Source: Halorhabdus amylolytica
Lineage (GTDB): Archaea > Halobacteriota > Halobacteria > Halobacteriales > Haloarculaceae
DNA length: 64,000 nt
Direction: 5' to 3'
Assembly: GCF_004944975.1 (NCBI RefSeq)
Contig: NZ_SPQG01000002.1
Coordinates: 344,212-408,211, forward strand
The notes below the pieces were generated by a model. The model worked only from the letters and a program-made list of their open reading frames with translations. It was not told the DNA's origin and did not search any database. Position numbers and translations under genes: made by a program. Positions 9,669 through 18,556 of the stretch are shown in pieces (the stretch's first letter is position 1; every line of letters begins with the position of its first letter).

Positions 9669-9719
9669 GTCAGTCTTTTCCCGTGGCCATTATCGTCCTT
9701 TGAGTCAGTCTTTTCCCGT
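9663..9719. repeat. Two copies of a 22-bp repeat in 35-bp period at the MgtC stop codon
   Basis: The same 22 bases (beginning CTTTGAGTCAGTC and ending TTTTCCCGT) occur at 9663-9684 and 9698-9719. The first copy contains the TGA stop of the MgtC-like gene. Each copy carries a CTTTTCCC pyrimidine run, so the pair could act as a doubled transcription stop. It may also be a simple tandem duplication. Confidence 0.75.
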
Positions 9720-9727
9720 CGCCCCCT

Positions 9728-10480
9728 TCAAACTCGGTCGTAGGGACCGAGGCGCGTCCCATCGAGGAGATAGGCACTCCCTTCTTCGAGGGTGTCAGGC
9801 AGAAACGGCGAGAGGAAGGTCTGTCCCTCGACGTTGACCCACGTCCCGCCGGAGAGGTCGTTGAACGCCGGACAGACGACCAGTTCGCCGTCGATCTCCG
9901 GACAGTCTTCGTAGTACTCCTCGAACGGCGCCGGATCGATCGATCCCCGCAGCCACACCCGCTCCTTGCGGCCGCCGCCTACTTCGTCCTCCAGTCGAAC
10001 GACGGGATGCTCGTGGCCGACGCACACGGTTTTCGCGCCGAGGACGTCCCGAGAGGGCCAGGTGTGGCCGTGTGCCAGGCCGAGTTCGCCGAGTCGAGTC
10101 CCCTCGCCGCCGGTGATCGTCACCCGCTCGCGATCAGCCAGTAACGATTCGATCTCACCGTCGTGATTACCTTTCACTATCGTCAGCGGAACACGCTCGG
10201 TGACCGTCGCGACCAGCGTCTCCACCTCCTCACGCTCTTTGCGTCCTGGGCTCCCGATCGCGTGTCCGAGGTCGCCCAGGACGACCAGGCGATCGGCACC
10301 GCTTCTCGCGAGCAGGTTCAGGATCGCTTCGCGGCGCCGCTCGGCACCCGAAGCGAGTTCGACCCCCTCACGGCGGAGGCCGGCCTCGATGCCGGCGTGG
10401 ACGTCAGCGAGCAACAGTCCGCGTCCGTCCGGGAGATCGACCAGTGCCGCAGGGGAATCGGGGACCGGTTCGACAGTCAT
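9728..10480 (-). CDS. rpe: RPA-associated metallophosphoesterase (Rpe)
   Basis: 250-residue calcineurin-type phosphoesterase (COG1407-like). Metal-binding motifs are LLADVHAG (DxH), VVLGDLGHAIG (GD), VKGNHDGE (GNHD) and LAHGHTWP / CVGHEHP. In Haloferax volcanii a homologous gene is third in the rpa1 operon, and the same order is seen here: its ATG overlaps the rpap1 stop by one base (TGATG), so the proteins are likely made together. Its substrate is not known; a nucleic-acid or nucleotide phosphate linked to replication or repair is inferred from context. Confidence 0.88.
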   Translation of the reverse strand: MTVEPVPDSPAALVDLPDGRGLLLADVHAGIEAGLRREGVELASGAERRREAILNLLARSGADRLVVLGDLGHAIGSPGRKEREEVETLVATVTERVPLTIVKGNHDGEIESLLADRERVTITGGEGTRLGELGLAHGHTWPSRDVLGAKTVCVGHEHPVVRLEDEVGGGRKERVWLRGSIDPAPFEEYYEDCPEIDGELVVCPAFNDLSGGTWVNVEGQTFLSPFLPDTLEEGSAYLLDGTRLGPYDRV

Positions 10481-12186
10481 CAGATCGGCTTTAGCGTCCC
10501 TTCACCCGGTTCGTAACACCGACCGTTCATCAGTGCTTCCTGAATGGCTTCCTCGACCTCGTCGGCCGTCACGCCGTGTTCGTCGCTCACGCGATCGAGC
10601 ACTGCCGATCGATCGGCGCCGTCGCCCTCATCGAGGGCCGTCATGGCGTCCATCACTACGTCTTCGAGGTCGACAGTTGTTTCTTCGTCGTCTTTTCCCG
10701 TTTCATCCTGTTCGACGGAAGTCTCGGACCGCACGTCGGATTCGCCTGCCGTTTCCGCGTCGTCTTCGGCCCCGGACGTCTCCTCGTCGGCAGCCTCGGA
10801 CTCCGGTTCGGGCGTGTCGATGCCGGCCTCTCCGGGCTCTTCGACCTCCGTCCCGGACGTGAACTCGGTACCGAACTCCGATTTGATCTCCTCGCGCTCC
10901 TCGTCGTCGAGTTCGAACTCGCCGTCGAACTCGCCGAGTTCGGCCGATCCGTCGTCAGCCTGTGTCCCTTCCGGCGCCCCTTCGTCCGCCGTCTCGACGG
11001 GGGCCGATTCGTCGGCTTCGCGGCCTGCTCTTGTCGACGCTTTGTCGGCACTGTCGTCGGATTCGGCAACGTCTCCATCACCGCTTCCGGCCGCTGTCGT
11101 GGGGCTGGCCTCCGTGGCAGTATCCGTTTCGGCTACCCCGGATTCACGCGTGCCTTCGGTTTTCGTTCCCGTCTCGGTCGTTCCGCTCTCCGCCTCCGAC
11201 GCCGTCTCGGTCGTTCCGCTCTCCGCTTGCTGCGTCGACTCGGCGGTCCCACTTTCCGCTGCCGACGGAGCGTCCCCGTCTTCGCTTCCGACTTTCGCCC
11301 CGGTTTCGGTTCCCGTCGCAGACTCGACTTCCGTCGTTGCGTCCGACTCCACGGCGGTTCCGTCGGGTGTCGTCCCCGCCGCGTCGTCCGGCGCTGAGGC
11401 GGCCGCGGTAGGTTCCGGGGTCGCTTCGGTCGGCTTCCCGAGCGTGGCCGTCGCCGCCAGCGCGTTCAGATCGGCGTCACCACCCTGGTCGGGGGAAAGC
11501 GCCGGGGGCTCGACCGCCTCGCGCTCACCGGCGACGAGTTCGGCCGTCGACACCGCTAGTTCCCGCACTGCGGCGAGGTACCCGGGCGTCGTCCCGTAAT
11601 GGTCCAGCGCGAGCGGGATTCCCGCCGCAAGCCCCTCGGGAACGCCACGATCACGCAGCGCCGCGGTCAACTCCTCGCCCGTCGCCCCGCCCTCCATCGC
11701 CGTCGCCATCGTCCCGACCCGTTCGAGCGTCTGTCGAGCGGCCCCGACCGCCCAGCGATCCCGGGTGCCTTCATCGACCTCGTTGAGGCTCTCCGGCCGG
11801 ATCGAGGTGTAGACGACGTCACTGTCTTCCGGCTGGAAGGTCCGCGCTTTGCCGGTGACGGCGACGTAGGCCGGCGGCTCGGCGCGTTCGAGGAACGTCT
11901 GGGCGTCGGGCTGATACTGGCCCGCGTAGACGACGAACGTGCCCGTCGGATCGGCGATCCGTGCCCGGAGGACCTCCTCGCCAGCGGGCTGGACTTCGGT
12001 GAGGACACCCACCGCGAAGACGCGATTGACGCGGGCACCCGTCGGTGTGATGACGTAGTTCGGCGCCCGCTCCTCGTCGCTCTCGGAATAGGCGTAGTCG
12101 GCGTCGTCGAATTCGGCGGCGAACAGCCGATAGGCAACTTCGCGGCGGCCCGGAGTGCTCCCTTCGTCGTCTTCGGTCGCGCTCAT
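10480..12186 (-). CDS. rpap1: RPA-associated protein RPAP1 (COG3390)
   Basis: 568 residues starting MSATEDDEGSTPGRREVAYR. The N-terminal ~130 residues form an OB-fold-like domain (NRVFAVGVLTEVQPAGEEVLRARIADPTG...); a helical part follows. Residues ~230-500 are a very long, acidic, Thr/Ser/Glu-rich linker with near repeats of AESGTTET. The last ~55 residues form a winged-helix-like domain (MDAMTALDEGDGADRSAVLDRV). Its ATG overlaps the rpa1 stop by 4 bases (ATGA). RPAP1 forms a complex with RPA1 in haloarchaea. The linker is unusually long and is probably disordered. Confidence 0.9.
   Translation of the reverse strand: MSATEDDEGSTPGRREVAYRLFAAEFDDADYAYSESDEERAPNYVITPTGARVNRVFAVGVLTEVQPAGEEVLRARIADPTGTFVVYAGQYQPDAQTFLERAEPPAYVAVTGKARTFQPEDSDVVYTSIRPESLNEVDEGTRDRWAVGAARQTLERVGTMATAMEGGATGEELTAALRDRGVPEGLAAGIPLALDHYGTTPGYLAAVRELAVSTAELVAGEREAVEPPALSPDQGGDADLNALAATATLGKPTEATPEPTAAASAPDDAAGTTPDGTAVESDATTEVESATGTETGAKVGSEDGDAPSAAESGTAESTQQAESGTTETASEAESGTTETGTKTEGTRESGVAETDTATEASPTTAAGSGDGDVAESDDSADKASTRAGREADESAPVETADEGAPEGTQADDGSAELGEFDGEFELDDEEREEIKSEFGTEFTSGTEVEEPGEAGIDTPEPESEAADEETSGAEDDAETAGESDVRSETSVEQDETGKDDEETTVDLEDVVMDAMTALDEGDGADRSAVLDRVSDEHGVTADEVEEAIQEALMNGRCYEPGEGTLKPI
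11170..11226. repeat. In-frame 33-bp period repeat inside the rpap1 linker
   Basis: A 24-bp sequence at 11170-11193 recurs at 11203-11226. In protein it gives two successive 11-residue units AESGTTETASE and AESGTTETGTK. This is an in-frame expansion of the low-complexity acidic linker. Confidence 0.75.
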
Positions 12187-13454
12187 CGGCCCACCTCCGC
12201 GAGCAACTCGTGGGCCCGATCCGCCGGATCGTCCTCGCATGCGTCGAAGGCGGTGGCATTCAGCGTCGCGCCGAAGTCGTCGACGCTCAGCGATCCCCGG
12301 ACCCGGAACTCCCGGCCGACGATCGCCTCGCGGATCGCGTCGGTCACGACGTCACGGTCCATCGCGTCGCGGGCGTGTTCTCGGGCGTCTTCGAGACCGC
12401 CGCCGTAGACGTCGGCAGTCAGTGCTTCGTCGAGGACGGCCGTCACCGTGGCCGTGCCGTCGTCGACGATCACCTTCGTCCGGAGGTCGTCTTCGCCTTC
12501 GACGGCTCCGTGGCTGCGACACTGGCCGTTCTGGACGACCCGGCCACACTCCGGACAACGCTCGATGAGTCCCGACCTGTCACGGACGGCGATCGCCGAC
12601 CCGACCACTTCGACGTCGAAGAGCCCGCCGCTCTCGACGGCATCGCGGATCGACATTCGCGGCGCCTCCTCGGTCACGTCGACTGCCCGATCCAGCGTCC
12701 GCACCGTCGAGAACTCCGAGACGTTTATCGATGGGGCGCCACGGAACTCCCGGACGAAGGCGTCCTCGATCCGGATTGAGGCACCTTCTTCGATCTCGTC
12801 GTGTGGTTCCCAGTCGGTGAACGGCAGCCGGGTGGACTCGTCGCCGAACACGCCACTGAGGATCTCGGTCTCGCCGTCACGGCCATCGATGATCTTGTGT
12901 TCCCGTTCGAGGACCCGGACTTCGACGTTGACCCCCCGGTCGCCCGGTGCGAGTTCGGTCAGCGGCCGGTCACCGCCGATCTCGTAGGGCACGTCGACGT
13001 CTTCGTCGACCGCGATCGTCGTCCGTTCGCCCAGATTGAGTTCCGGGTTACCTTCCCACTCGCGGACGCCGGCGTTTTCGATCCGGACGGCGTCGCCCGG
13101 TTCGATCCCGAAATCCTCCCAGGCAGTGTAGGAAATCTTGCCAGTCTCGTCGGCGAATTCGCCCTCGAAGATCACCTGTTCGGTACCCTGGTACTGGATC
13201 GACCGTTTGCCGACAGTCAGGACGACGCCGCTGACGGTGACGCCATCGTCCTCGGTCGTGATCTCGGTGACGTCCCGCTCGGGCGGTGCTGTCCCTCCGC
13301 CGTCGTCGCTATCGCCGTACTTGCGTCGCAGGCTCCCGACTGCCTCCTCCAGCGGAACGCTGTAGGAGACGAGATTCTCCAGATCGTCTTTGACCTCCTC
13401 TTTGTCGACGCCGAGGTCGGAGGCGAGTTCCTCGGCTCTGTCTTCGACGTTCAT
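12183..13454 (-). CDS. rpa1: Replication protein A, large subunit (RPA1, single-strand DNA-binding)
   Basis: 423 residues. A short N-terminal helical region (MNVEDRAEELASDLGVDKEEV) is followed by three OB folds at about 70-165, 170-265 and 275-400. A zinc-finger-like motif (CPECG...CRSHG) lies near residues 300-320, within the third OB domain. The protein coats single-stranded DNA in replication, repair and recombination. It is the first gene of the rpa1-rpap1-rpe operon with overlapping stops and starts. A TATA box about 26 bases upstream implies a leaderless operon mRNA. Confidence 0.93.
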   Translation of the reverse strand: MNVEDRAEELASDLGVDKEEVKDDLENLVSYSVPLEEAVGSLRRKYGDSDDGGGTAPPERDVTEITTEDDGVTVSGVVLTVGKRSIQYQGTEQVIFEGEFADETGKISYTAWEDFGIEPGDAVRIENAGVREWEGNPELNLGERTTIAVDEDVDVPYEIGGDRPLTELAPGDRGVNVEVRVLEREHKIIDGRDGETEILSGVFGDESTRLPFTDWEPHDEIEEGASIRIEDAFVREFRGAPSINVSEFSTVRTLDRAVDVTEEAPRMSIRDAVESGGLFDVEVVGSAIAVRDRSGLIERCPECGRVVQNGQCRSHGAVEGEDDLRTKVIVDDGTATVTAVLDEALTADVYGGGLEDAREHARDAMDRDVVTDAIREAIVGREFRVRGSLSVDDFGATLNATAFDACEDDPADRAHELLAEVGR

Positions 13455-13475
13455 GCTCCTCGGTTCGTCCGGAGC

Positions 13476-13486
13476 GAATAAAAAGG
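13476..13486 (-). promoter_or_regulatory. TATA box of the rpa1-rpap1-rpe operon
   Basis: Minus-strand CCTTTTTATTC centred about 26 bases before the rpa1 ATG; the only AT-rich element in this short gap. Confidence 0.6.
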
Positions 13487-13570
13487 CGGTCCCCGGTCGC
13501 CTCGTAGACAGGCGAAGACACTCGACTGGCGCCGAAAGTGGTTTTCGCCTTCCGTCCCGACATGCGGACG

Positions 13571-14230
13571 ATGCACGTCGTCGTCAACGCCGCGATCAGC
13601 GCCGACGGGAAGCTCTCGACCCACGAGCGCGAGCAGATCGCCATCAGCGGACCGGGCGACTTCGACCGTGTCGACCAACTTCGAGCCGAGAACGACGCTG
13701 TGATGGTCGGCGTCGGGACGGTGCTGGCCGACGATCCGTCCCTGACGGTCGACGACGAGGAACGCGTCTCCGCCCGGCGGGACCGTGGCGACGCTCCACA
13801 GCCGGCCCGCGTCGTGGCCGACTCGCGGGGGCGTACCCCTGCTGGTGCCCGGGTGTTGAACGACGACGCCGAATCGTACGTCCTCGTGAGTGAGTCGGCC
13901 ACCGAAGACGAACGCGAGCGACTGGCCAGCGACGCGACTGTGATCGTGGCCGGCGAGGAGCGGGTCGACCTAGAGCGGGCCCTGGACGCGCTCGAATCGA
14001 GCGGCGTCGATCGACTCATGGTCGAAGGCGGGGGCGAACTGATCTTCTCGCTGTTCGCGGCCGACCTCGTCGACGAACTGTCTGTCTTCGTCGGTCCGCT
14101 GGTCATCGGCGGCCGGGACGCTCCCACGCTGGCCAACGGCGAGGGGTTCCTCGATGACTTTCCTGAACTCGATCTGCAGGACGTCGAGCGCCTCGACGAC
14201 GGCGTCCTGATGCGGTGGAGGGTTCGATGA
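13571..14230 (+). CDS. arfC: 2,5-diamino-6-ribosylamino-4(3H)-pyrimidinone 5'-phosphate reductase (ArfC)
   Basis: 219 residues of the RibD C-terminal (dihydrofolate-reductase-like) family. Motifs include MHVVVNAAISADGK, the NADPH-binding VGVGTVLADDPSLTV, and VEGGGELIFSLFAADLVDEL. In archaea this enzyme reduces the ribosylaminopyrimidine intermediate on the way to riboflavin and the F420 chromophore. The ATG at 13571 matches the usual family N terminus; an ATG three codons earlier (13562) is a possible alternative. Its stop overlaps the ATG of the next gene (ATGA). Confidence 0.9.
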   Translation: MHVVVNAAISADGKLSTHEREQIAISGPGDFDRVDQLRAENDAVMVGVGTVLADDPSLTVDDEERVSARRDRGDAPQPARVVADSRGRTPAGARVLNDDAESYVLVSESATEDERERLASDATVIVAGEERVDLERALDALESSGVDRLMVEGGGELIFSLFAADLVDELSVFVGPLVIGGRDAPTLANGEGFLDDFPELDLQDVERLDDGVLMRWRVR

Positions 14231-15768
14231 GACGCCTGCCGGTGGGTAATTTCCGACCCCGGGCGGACGTTCGACGATGCTCCCTGGGTCTGGTTGTCTT
14301 GACTGTGTTCGGGATTCTCACCGTCGGTGCTTTGCCGATGGTGGGGGCTGGGCAGGTGGACAACGCCACTGCCCTGGCGGAACCCGACAGCGACGTACTC
14401 GGGTGGGAGAACGGCTACTGGCACAACGAATCTATCGACGTCGATGGGTCTGATGGCCTCTCGGCGGCCGAACGCGAGCGAGTTCTGGCCCGGACGATGG
14501 CACGCGTCGAATACCTTCGCGGATTGGAGTTCGAGGAGACGCCCCGGATCGAGTTCGTCTCCCGCGACGGCGTCGAAACCTACGTCGACCGCAACGTCAC
14601 GCAATTGCCCGGGGGGAATCAAACATGGGAAGCGCTGTTCGTCTTCGGTGAAGACACTGATGCACGGGAAGCGATACGGGAGACGATCCTCGCCAGCGTC
14701 GGTGGCATGGCCGCCGAGGAAGGGGTCGATCACGTCGTCCTGGTGACCGAGGATCCCGAACGGCCACAGATCTCGGGGTACGTCCTCGCCCACGAACTCG
14801 TTCACGTTCTCCAGGACCAATACTTCGATCTCTCGGCCCCCCGGTACCGGCGCTCGACGCTCGATGGGGAACTCGGAAAGGACAGCATCGTCGAAGGGGA
14901 GGCCTCGCTCGTCGATGGTCGCTACCGGCGCCAGTGCGCGAGCGGCGCATGGTCGTGTCTCTCCGGCGGGATGGCCCCGCCATCGGGATCAGTCACTCCG
15001 GCAGTCGCCACCCTGATGAGTGTTCCCTATCGGGATGGGGCGATCTATGCCGCCACCCTCCGAGAGCGAGGTGGCTGGCAGGCCGTCTCCAGCGTTCAGG
15101 AGTCCCCGCCCGCGACCGTCGAACCGGTCTTGCACCCGGATCGTGTCGTCGAACCGCCGGAGCCGATCGAGTACGCGGATCGTTCCGGGCCGGACTGGTC
15201 CCGGACTGACGATATCCAGCGGATCGGCGAGGCAGGAGTCCGGACGCTGTTCGCCCGGCAGAACGGGAGTCGGAACGTAGCGTTGCCACGCCCGAACGGG
15301 ACAGTCAGTCTTCGCCAGGCCGTCACAGCGCCGGCTGAGGGCTGGGGCAACGATACGCTATACACCTACACGAACGGCAGTCACGGTGGATACGTCTGGG
15401 TGACCGAATGGGACTCGCGGGCGGACGCCGCGGAGTTCGCGGACGCCTACAGGGCCGTCCTGCAGAGTTACGATCCGCTCGTGTTCGGCGAATCGACGTA
15501 TGTCATCGACGACGGACCCTTCGCGGACGCGTTTCACGTCCGGCACAACGGGACGCGCGTGATGATCGCCAACGCTCCCGATCGATCGGCGCTGAACGCG
15601 CTGTCTGATCGGCTTGACGTCGCTTCTACGGAGTCGCGACATCACGAGGGCCGGACCGTTATCACATCGACGGCTGGCCCCGGATTCGGAGTCGCGTCGA
15701 TACTCCTCGCGCTGGTCGTCATGGCAGTGATCCTTCTATTGATTGAGGGGGACCGTCATTACCGGTGA
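14227..15768 (+). CDS. Hvo_1808 family surface protein (putative metalloprotease)
   Basis: 513 residues. An N-terminal signal/membrane segment (residues ~15-40, SLGLVVLTVFGILTVGAL) precedes a large extracellular domain and a C-terminal membrane anchor (VASILLALVVMAVILLLI). The motif HELVHVLQDQYFDL has the HExxH form of a zinc metallopeptidase, and EGEAS about 40 residues later could supply the third ligand. The protein is probably surface-exposed and anchored at the C terminus. Its start overlaps the arfC stop, so the two are co-transcribed although functionally unrelated. Substrate unknown. Confidence 0.82.
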   Translation: MRRLPVGNFRPRADVRRCSLGLVVLTVFGILTVGALPMVGAGQVDNATALAEPDSDVLGWENGYWHNESIDVDGSDGLSAAERERVLARTMARVEYLRGLEFEETPRIEFVSRDGVETYVDRNVTQLPGGNQTWEALFVFGEDTDAREAIRETILASVGGMAAEEGVDHVVLVTEDPERPQISGYVLAHELVHVLQDQYFDLSAPRYRRSTLDGELGKDSIVEGEASLVDGRYRRQCASGAWSCLSGGMAPPSGSVTPAVATLMSVPYRDGAIYAATLRERGGWQAVSSVQESPPATVEPVLHPDRVVEPPEPIEYADRSGPDWSRTDDIQRIGEAGVRTLFARQNGSRNVALPRPNGTVSLRQAVTAPAEGWGNDTLYTYTNGSHGGYVWVTEWDSRADAAEFADAYRAVLQSYDPLVFGESTYVIDDGPFADAFHVRHNGTRVMIANAPDRSALNALSDRLDVASTESRHHEGRTVITSTAGPGFGVASILLALVVMAVILLLIEGDRHYR

Positions 15769-15786
15769 CTGCTGGGCCTTGCGCCG

Positions 15787-16092
15787 TCAGTGACTGTGAT
15801 CGAGCAAGTCCTCGAAGCTCGAATCGAACCGTTTCTGGAATTCGGCGTCCGTTGCCGCCTCGATGTCTTCGATGTCGGCGTCGAGGCCTGCGCTCGGGTC
15901 GCCATCGCTGTGGTGGACCGCCGTGTGGACCCGCTGGGCCAGCCCGAACATGGCGATGTCGGCGACGACAGTCGGGATCTCCTCGTCGCCTTCGGTCAGC
16001 AGGTCGATCAAAGCGACCGGGATTTCGAGCGTGTCGCTCGCGTTGTCCGTCTCAAGCGTCACCGTCGTCGTTTCGAGGTCGTCAGCTGACAT
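15787..16092 (-). CDS. Conserved haloarchaeal small acidic protein, function unknown
   Basis: 101 residues starting MSADDLETTTVTLETDNASDTLEIPVALIDLL. No membrane segment and no catalytic motif is seen. It seems to be one small alpha/beta domain, with a C-terminal acidic helical part (EDIEAATDAEFQKRFDSSFEDLLDH). The ATG at 16090-16092 was chosen because the upstream extension is basic and unlike haloarchaeal proteins. It converges on the surface-protein gene and is divergent from the ferredoxin. Confidence 0.65.
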   Translation of the reverse strand: MSADDLETTTVTLETDNASDTLEIPVALIDLLTEGDEEIPTVVADIAMFGLAQRVHTAVHHSDGDPSAGLDADIEDIEAATDAEFQKRFDSSFEDLLDHSH

Positions 16093-16198
16093 ACCTCCCC
16101 GTTTGGGAACCGGACGTATCCCTCTTTGGAAGGAGTGCGGTCCGGAAGTGCTTCCGGAGAGACGCGGTCGGTGAGCGAGCGGACGAACGCCAGCCAAC

Positions 16199-16206
16199 GA
16201 ATATTT
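16199..16206 (+). promoter_or_regulatory. TATA box of the ferredoxin gene
   Basis: GAATATTT lies about 50 bases before the GTG at 16254, so transcription should start near 16228, downstream of the in-frame ATG at 16224. This supports the GTG as the true start. Confidence 0.45.
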
Positions 16207-16214
16207 CCCTGTGA

Positions 16215-16580
<366 letters not shown>

Positions 16581-16687
16581 CTCAGATGTCGATCGTCGTG
16601 TCGCTCGCGTGAATCCGGAAATCTCGGGGGGTATTCGTCACTAAATAACGTGAAGAATGCGTGCATCGCATAGGGAGTACACCGACT

Positions 16688-17119
16688 ATGTGTCGTACCT
16701 ATCACATCCGCGTTGCGGCACTCGCCGAACGGGCTCGGCGTGCGCGAAGCAGTTTCCTTCCGCCCGAGGAATCGCCGGATCACGATCGGGCTCTGGAGTA
16801 CCTTCGGGACGGCGTCGGCCCAGCCGTGGCGCTCTACCGCGAAGCCGCCATCGCGGGGGCCGAGGAGGCGCTCTCGCCCGCCGAATCGAGACGCCTCGAT
16901 CGTGCACTTTCCGACTGGCTCGAACTTTACGCGGCGTGTTACGGGGTTCACCTCGACGTCGAGGCCTCCGCGGCGACGGCGGCGACACTGCTCGGGAACG
17001 GGCTGACGTTACGGGAGACGGCCAGGCGACTCACGGGCGTACCGTCCGGAACTGGTGACGGTGGACGGACGCGTTCGAACGATGGCATCGTAGCGAGGAC
17101 CACCTCGGAACACAGCTGA
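16688..17119 (+). CDS. Conserved haloarchaeal helical protein, function unknown
   Basis: 143 residues from ATG 16688 (MCRTYHIRVAALAERARRAR). Largely alpha-helical, with blocks EYLRDGVGPAVALYREAA and SRRLDRALSDWLELYAACYGVHLD, and a polar tail after residue 120. An in-frame ATG nine codons earlier is possible. No membrane segment or known catalytic motif is visible. It converges with the GNAT gene. Codon use and acidic-residue balance fit a real haloarchaeal gene. Confidence 0.65.
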   Translation: MCRTYHIRVAALAERARRARSSFLPPEESPDHDRALEYLRDGVGPAVALYREAAIAGAEEALSPAESRRLDRALSDWLELYAACYGVHLDVEASAATAATLLGNGLTLRETARRLTGVPSGTGDGGRTRSNDGIVARTTSEHS

Positions 17120-17128
17120 GACGCCCTA

Positions 17129-17653
17129 TCACGCCCAGGACTGCCCGTCGCTGCCCTCGTCGTCGAACGACAGACTCATCTCGAGTTCGGTCTCGCCGGA
17201 CCCGACCGCCTCGAACCCGACGGAGCGATACAGCGAGATCGCGATCGCGTTGCTCGGTCTGACGCACAGCCAGACGTTCTCGGCGCCATCCCGACGACCG
17301 GCACCTAGCAGCGCCCGGATCAGTCGCGATCCGATCCCCGCTAGCTGATAGTCCTGATGGACGAAGATCATCAACTCGTGATCGTCCTCGCCTGCGAGTA
17401 ACGCGGCGTGACCCACTGCCTGATCGTCGTGCCACGCTACCACGTGAATACCTTCCTCGATCGTCTCCAACCACTTCTCGATCCGCTCTCGACCCACTGG
17501 CGGAAGTCCCTGGGCCCGGTCTTCCGGAGCGAAGTCCTCGTACATCGTGACCAGTGCGTCCCGGTCCCCCTCGCTCCGTTCGATCCGTATCGTCCGACCT
17601 TCCTCGTCGACGAACGCCACCGGCGGTGGCTCCAGTGCGGGACGATCGCTCAT
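17129..17653 (-). CDS. GNAT family N-acetyltransferase
   Basis: 174-residue GCN5-related acetyltransferase. The acetyl-CoA loop is seen as VHQDYQLAGIGSRLIRALL (R/Q-x2-G-x-G/A variant), followed by VWLCVRPSNAIAISLYRSVGFEAVG. The acceptor cannot be predicted; protein N-termini, polyamines or small molecules are all possible. The ATG overlaps the stop of the universal stress gene by 4 bases, so the two are translationally coupled, suggesting a stress-related protein-modification unit. Confidence 0.88.
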   Translation of the reverse strand: MSDRPALEPPPVAFVDEEGRTIRIERSEGDRDALVTMYEDFAPEDRAQGLPPVGRERIEKWLETIEEGIHVVAWHDDQAVGHAALLAGEDDHELMIFVHQDYQLAGIGSRLIRALLGAGRRDGAENVWLCVRPSNAIAISLYRSVGFEAVGSGETELEMSLSFDDEGSDGQSWA

Positions 17654-18018
17654 CGAACCAGTTTGACGGTGACGTGGGAGTTAAAGAGGACGAATTGTGC
17701 GATGCTGTCAAGCTGGATCTTCCCCATCGGCGTTCGCGTCCCGTTCCCAATGATGAGCTGATCGAACCCGCCGTCCTCGGCGACCTGTACGAGCTGTGAC
17801 CCAGGGTCGCCGTCGATCTCCTTCGTGGAGAGGTTGACGTCCGTTTCCGCGACGATCCGCTGTACGCGCTCGCGAACCTGCCCCCGACTCAGGCTCGCCG
17901 ACGGGTCGTCGAAGATCACAACGGTCAGCTCGTCGTCGGCCTGTTCGGCCCGCTCTATCGCACCCTCGAGGGCTGCGAAGGACCGCTCCGTGCCGCCGAC
18001 CCCCACCAGGACCTTCAT
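17650..18018 (-). CDS. Universal stress protein-like domain protein
   Basis: 122 residues of Usp fold starting MKVLVGVGGTERSFAALEGA. The usual ATP-loop region is degenerate: it reads IIGNGTRTPMGKIQLDSIAQFVLFNSHVTV, so this may be a non-nucleotide-binding variant. It is the first gene of a two-gene unit with the GNAT acetyltransferase through an ATGA overlap. Role beyond a general stress response is unknown. Confidence 0.85.
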   Translation of the reverse strand: MKVLVGVGGTERSFAALEGAIERAEQADDELTVVIFDDPSASLSRGQVRERVQRIVAETDVNLSTKEIDGDPGSQLVQVAEDGGFDQLIIGNGTRTPMGKIQLDSIAQFVLFNSHVTVKLVR

Positions 18019-18134
18019 AATCTATCGTCCGCATCGCTGGCTCAAAGGTTTTTGCCCCCACGGCATACGGAGTGGCCGGCTCGACTCGGGTCTGTAGGAC
18101 CTCTCGTACCCAATCGTCGATGATCGCGGATCCG

Positions 18135-18488
18135 TCACGGTCGGCCGATATCGACCCACTCGTCGGCCCAGGACTCCAGTTCCGAAAAGACCGGACACAG
18201 TGCCTTTCCTTTCTCGGTCAGCGAGTAATACGTCGCGATCGGTCGATCCTCGACGCGACGGTCGACCAGTCCGACGTCTTCGAGGTCGTCGAGAACGCGC
18301 GAGAGCGTCCGCGAACTCGCGCCGGTCGAACGCTTGAGTTCGTTGAACCGGCGTTCGCCGTCGGTCAGGTCCTGGAGGACGATCAATCGCCACTCCGAGC
18401 CGATCTGTTCGACCGCCTCGACGACCGGACACGCCTCGGCGTTCCGTTCTTCGACGGTTTCCCCATCGGTAGTTGCTGCAGGTGACAT
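18135..18488 (-). CDS. HxlR-family winged-helix transcriptional regulator
   Basis: 117 residues. The HxlR pattern is clear: CPVVEAVEQIGSEWRLIVLQDLTDGERRFNELKRSTGASSRTLSRVLDDLEDVGLVDRR, followed by YYSLTEKGKAL. Cys20 before the helix-turn-helix is the position used as a redox or electrophile sensor in HypR/QorR-type members (inference). It is divergent from DoxX with a perfect inverted repeat in the gap, so it probably regulates itself and that gene. Confidence 0.9.
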   Translation of the reverse strand: MSPAATTDGETVEERNAEACPVVEAVEQIGSEWRLIVLQDLTDGERRFNELKRSTGASSRTLSRVLDDLEDVGLVDRRVEDRPIATYYSLTEKGKALCPVFSELESWADEWVDIGRP

Positions 18489-18530
18489 GGGTGTTATCTG
18501 GTCACGATCTTATCGCCGAGAGCATAAGTA

Positions 18531-18546
18531 GGTTCGGAAACGAACC
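18531..18546. promoter_or_regulatory. Inverted-repeat operator candidate between hxlR-type gene and doxX
   Basis: GGTTCG-GAAA-CGAACC is a perfect 6-4-6 palindrome in the 68-bp gap between the divergent starts. It abuts TATA-like sequences for both directions (AGCATAAGTA on either strand). Dimeric HxlR proteins bind sites of this build. Confidence 0.5.
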
Positions 18547-18556
18547 AACTAACGCA

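Noticed and set aside
8270-9703. 477-codon Arg-rich plus-strand frame
   Set aside because: Out-of-frame reading of the MgtC-like gene, which has clear membrane spans in the other frame.
10544-11599. 351-codon Ser/Val-rich plus-strand frame
   Set aside because: Exact antisense of the acidic, repetitive RPAP1 linker; composition explains it.
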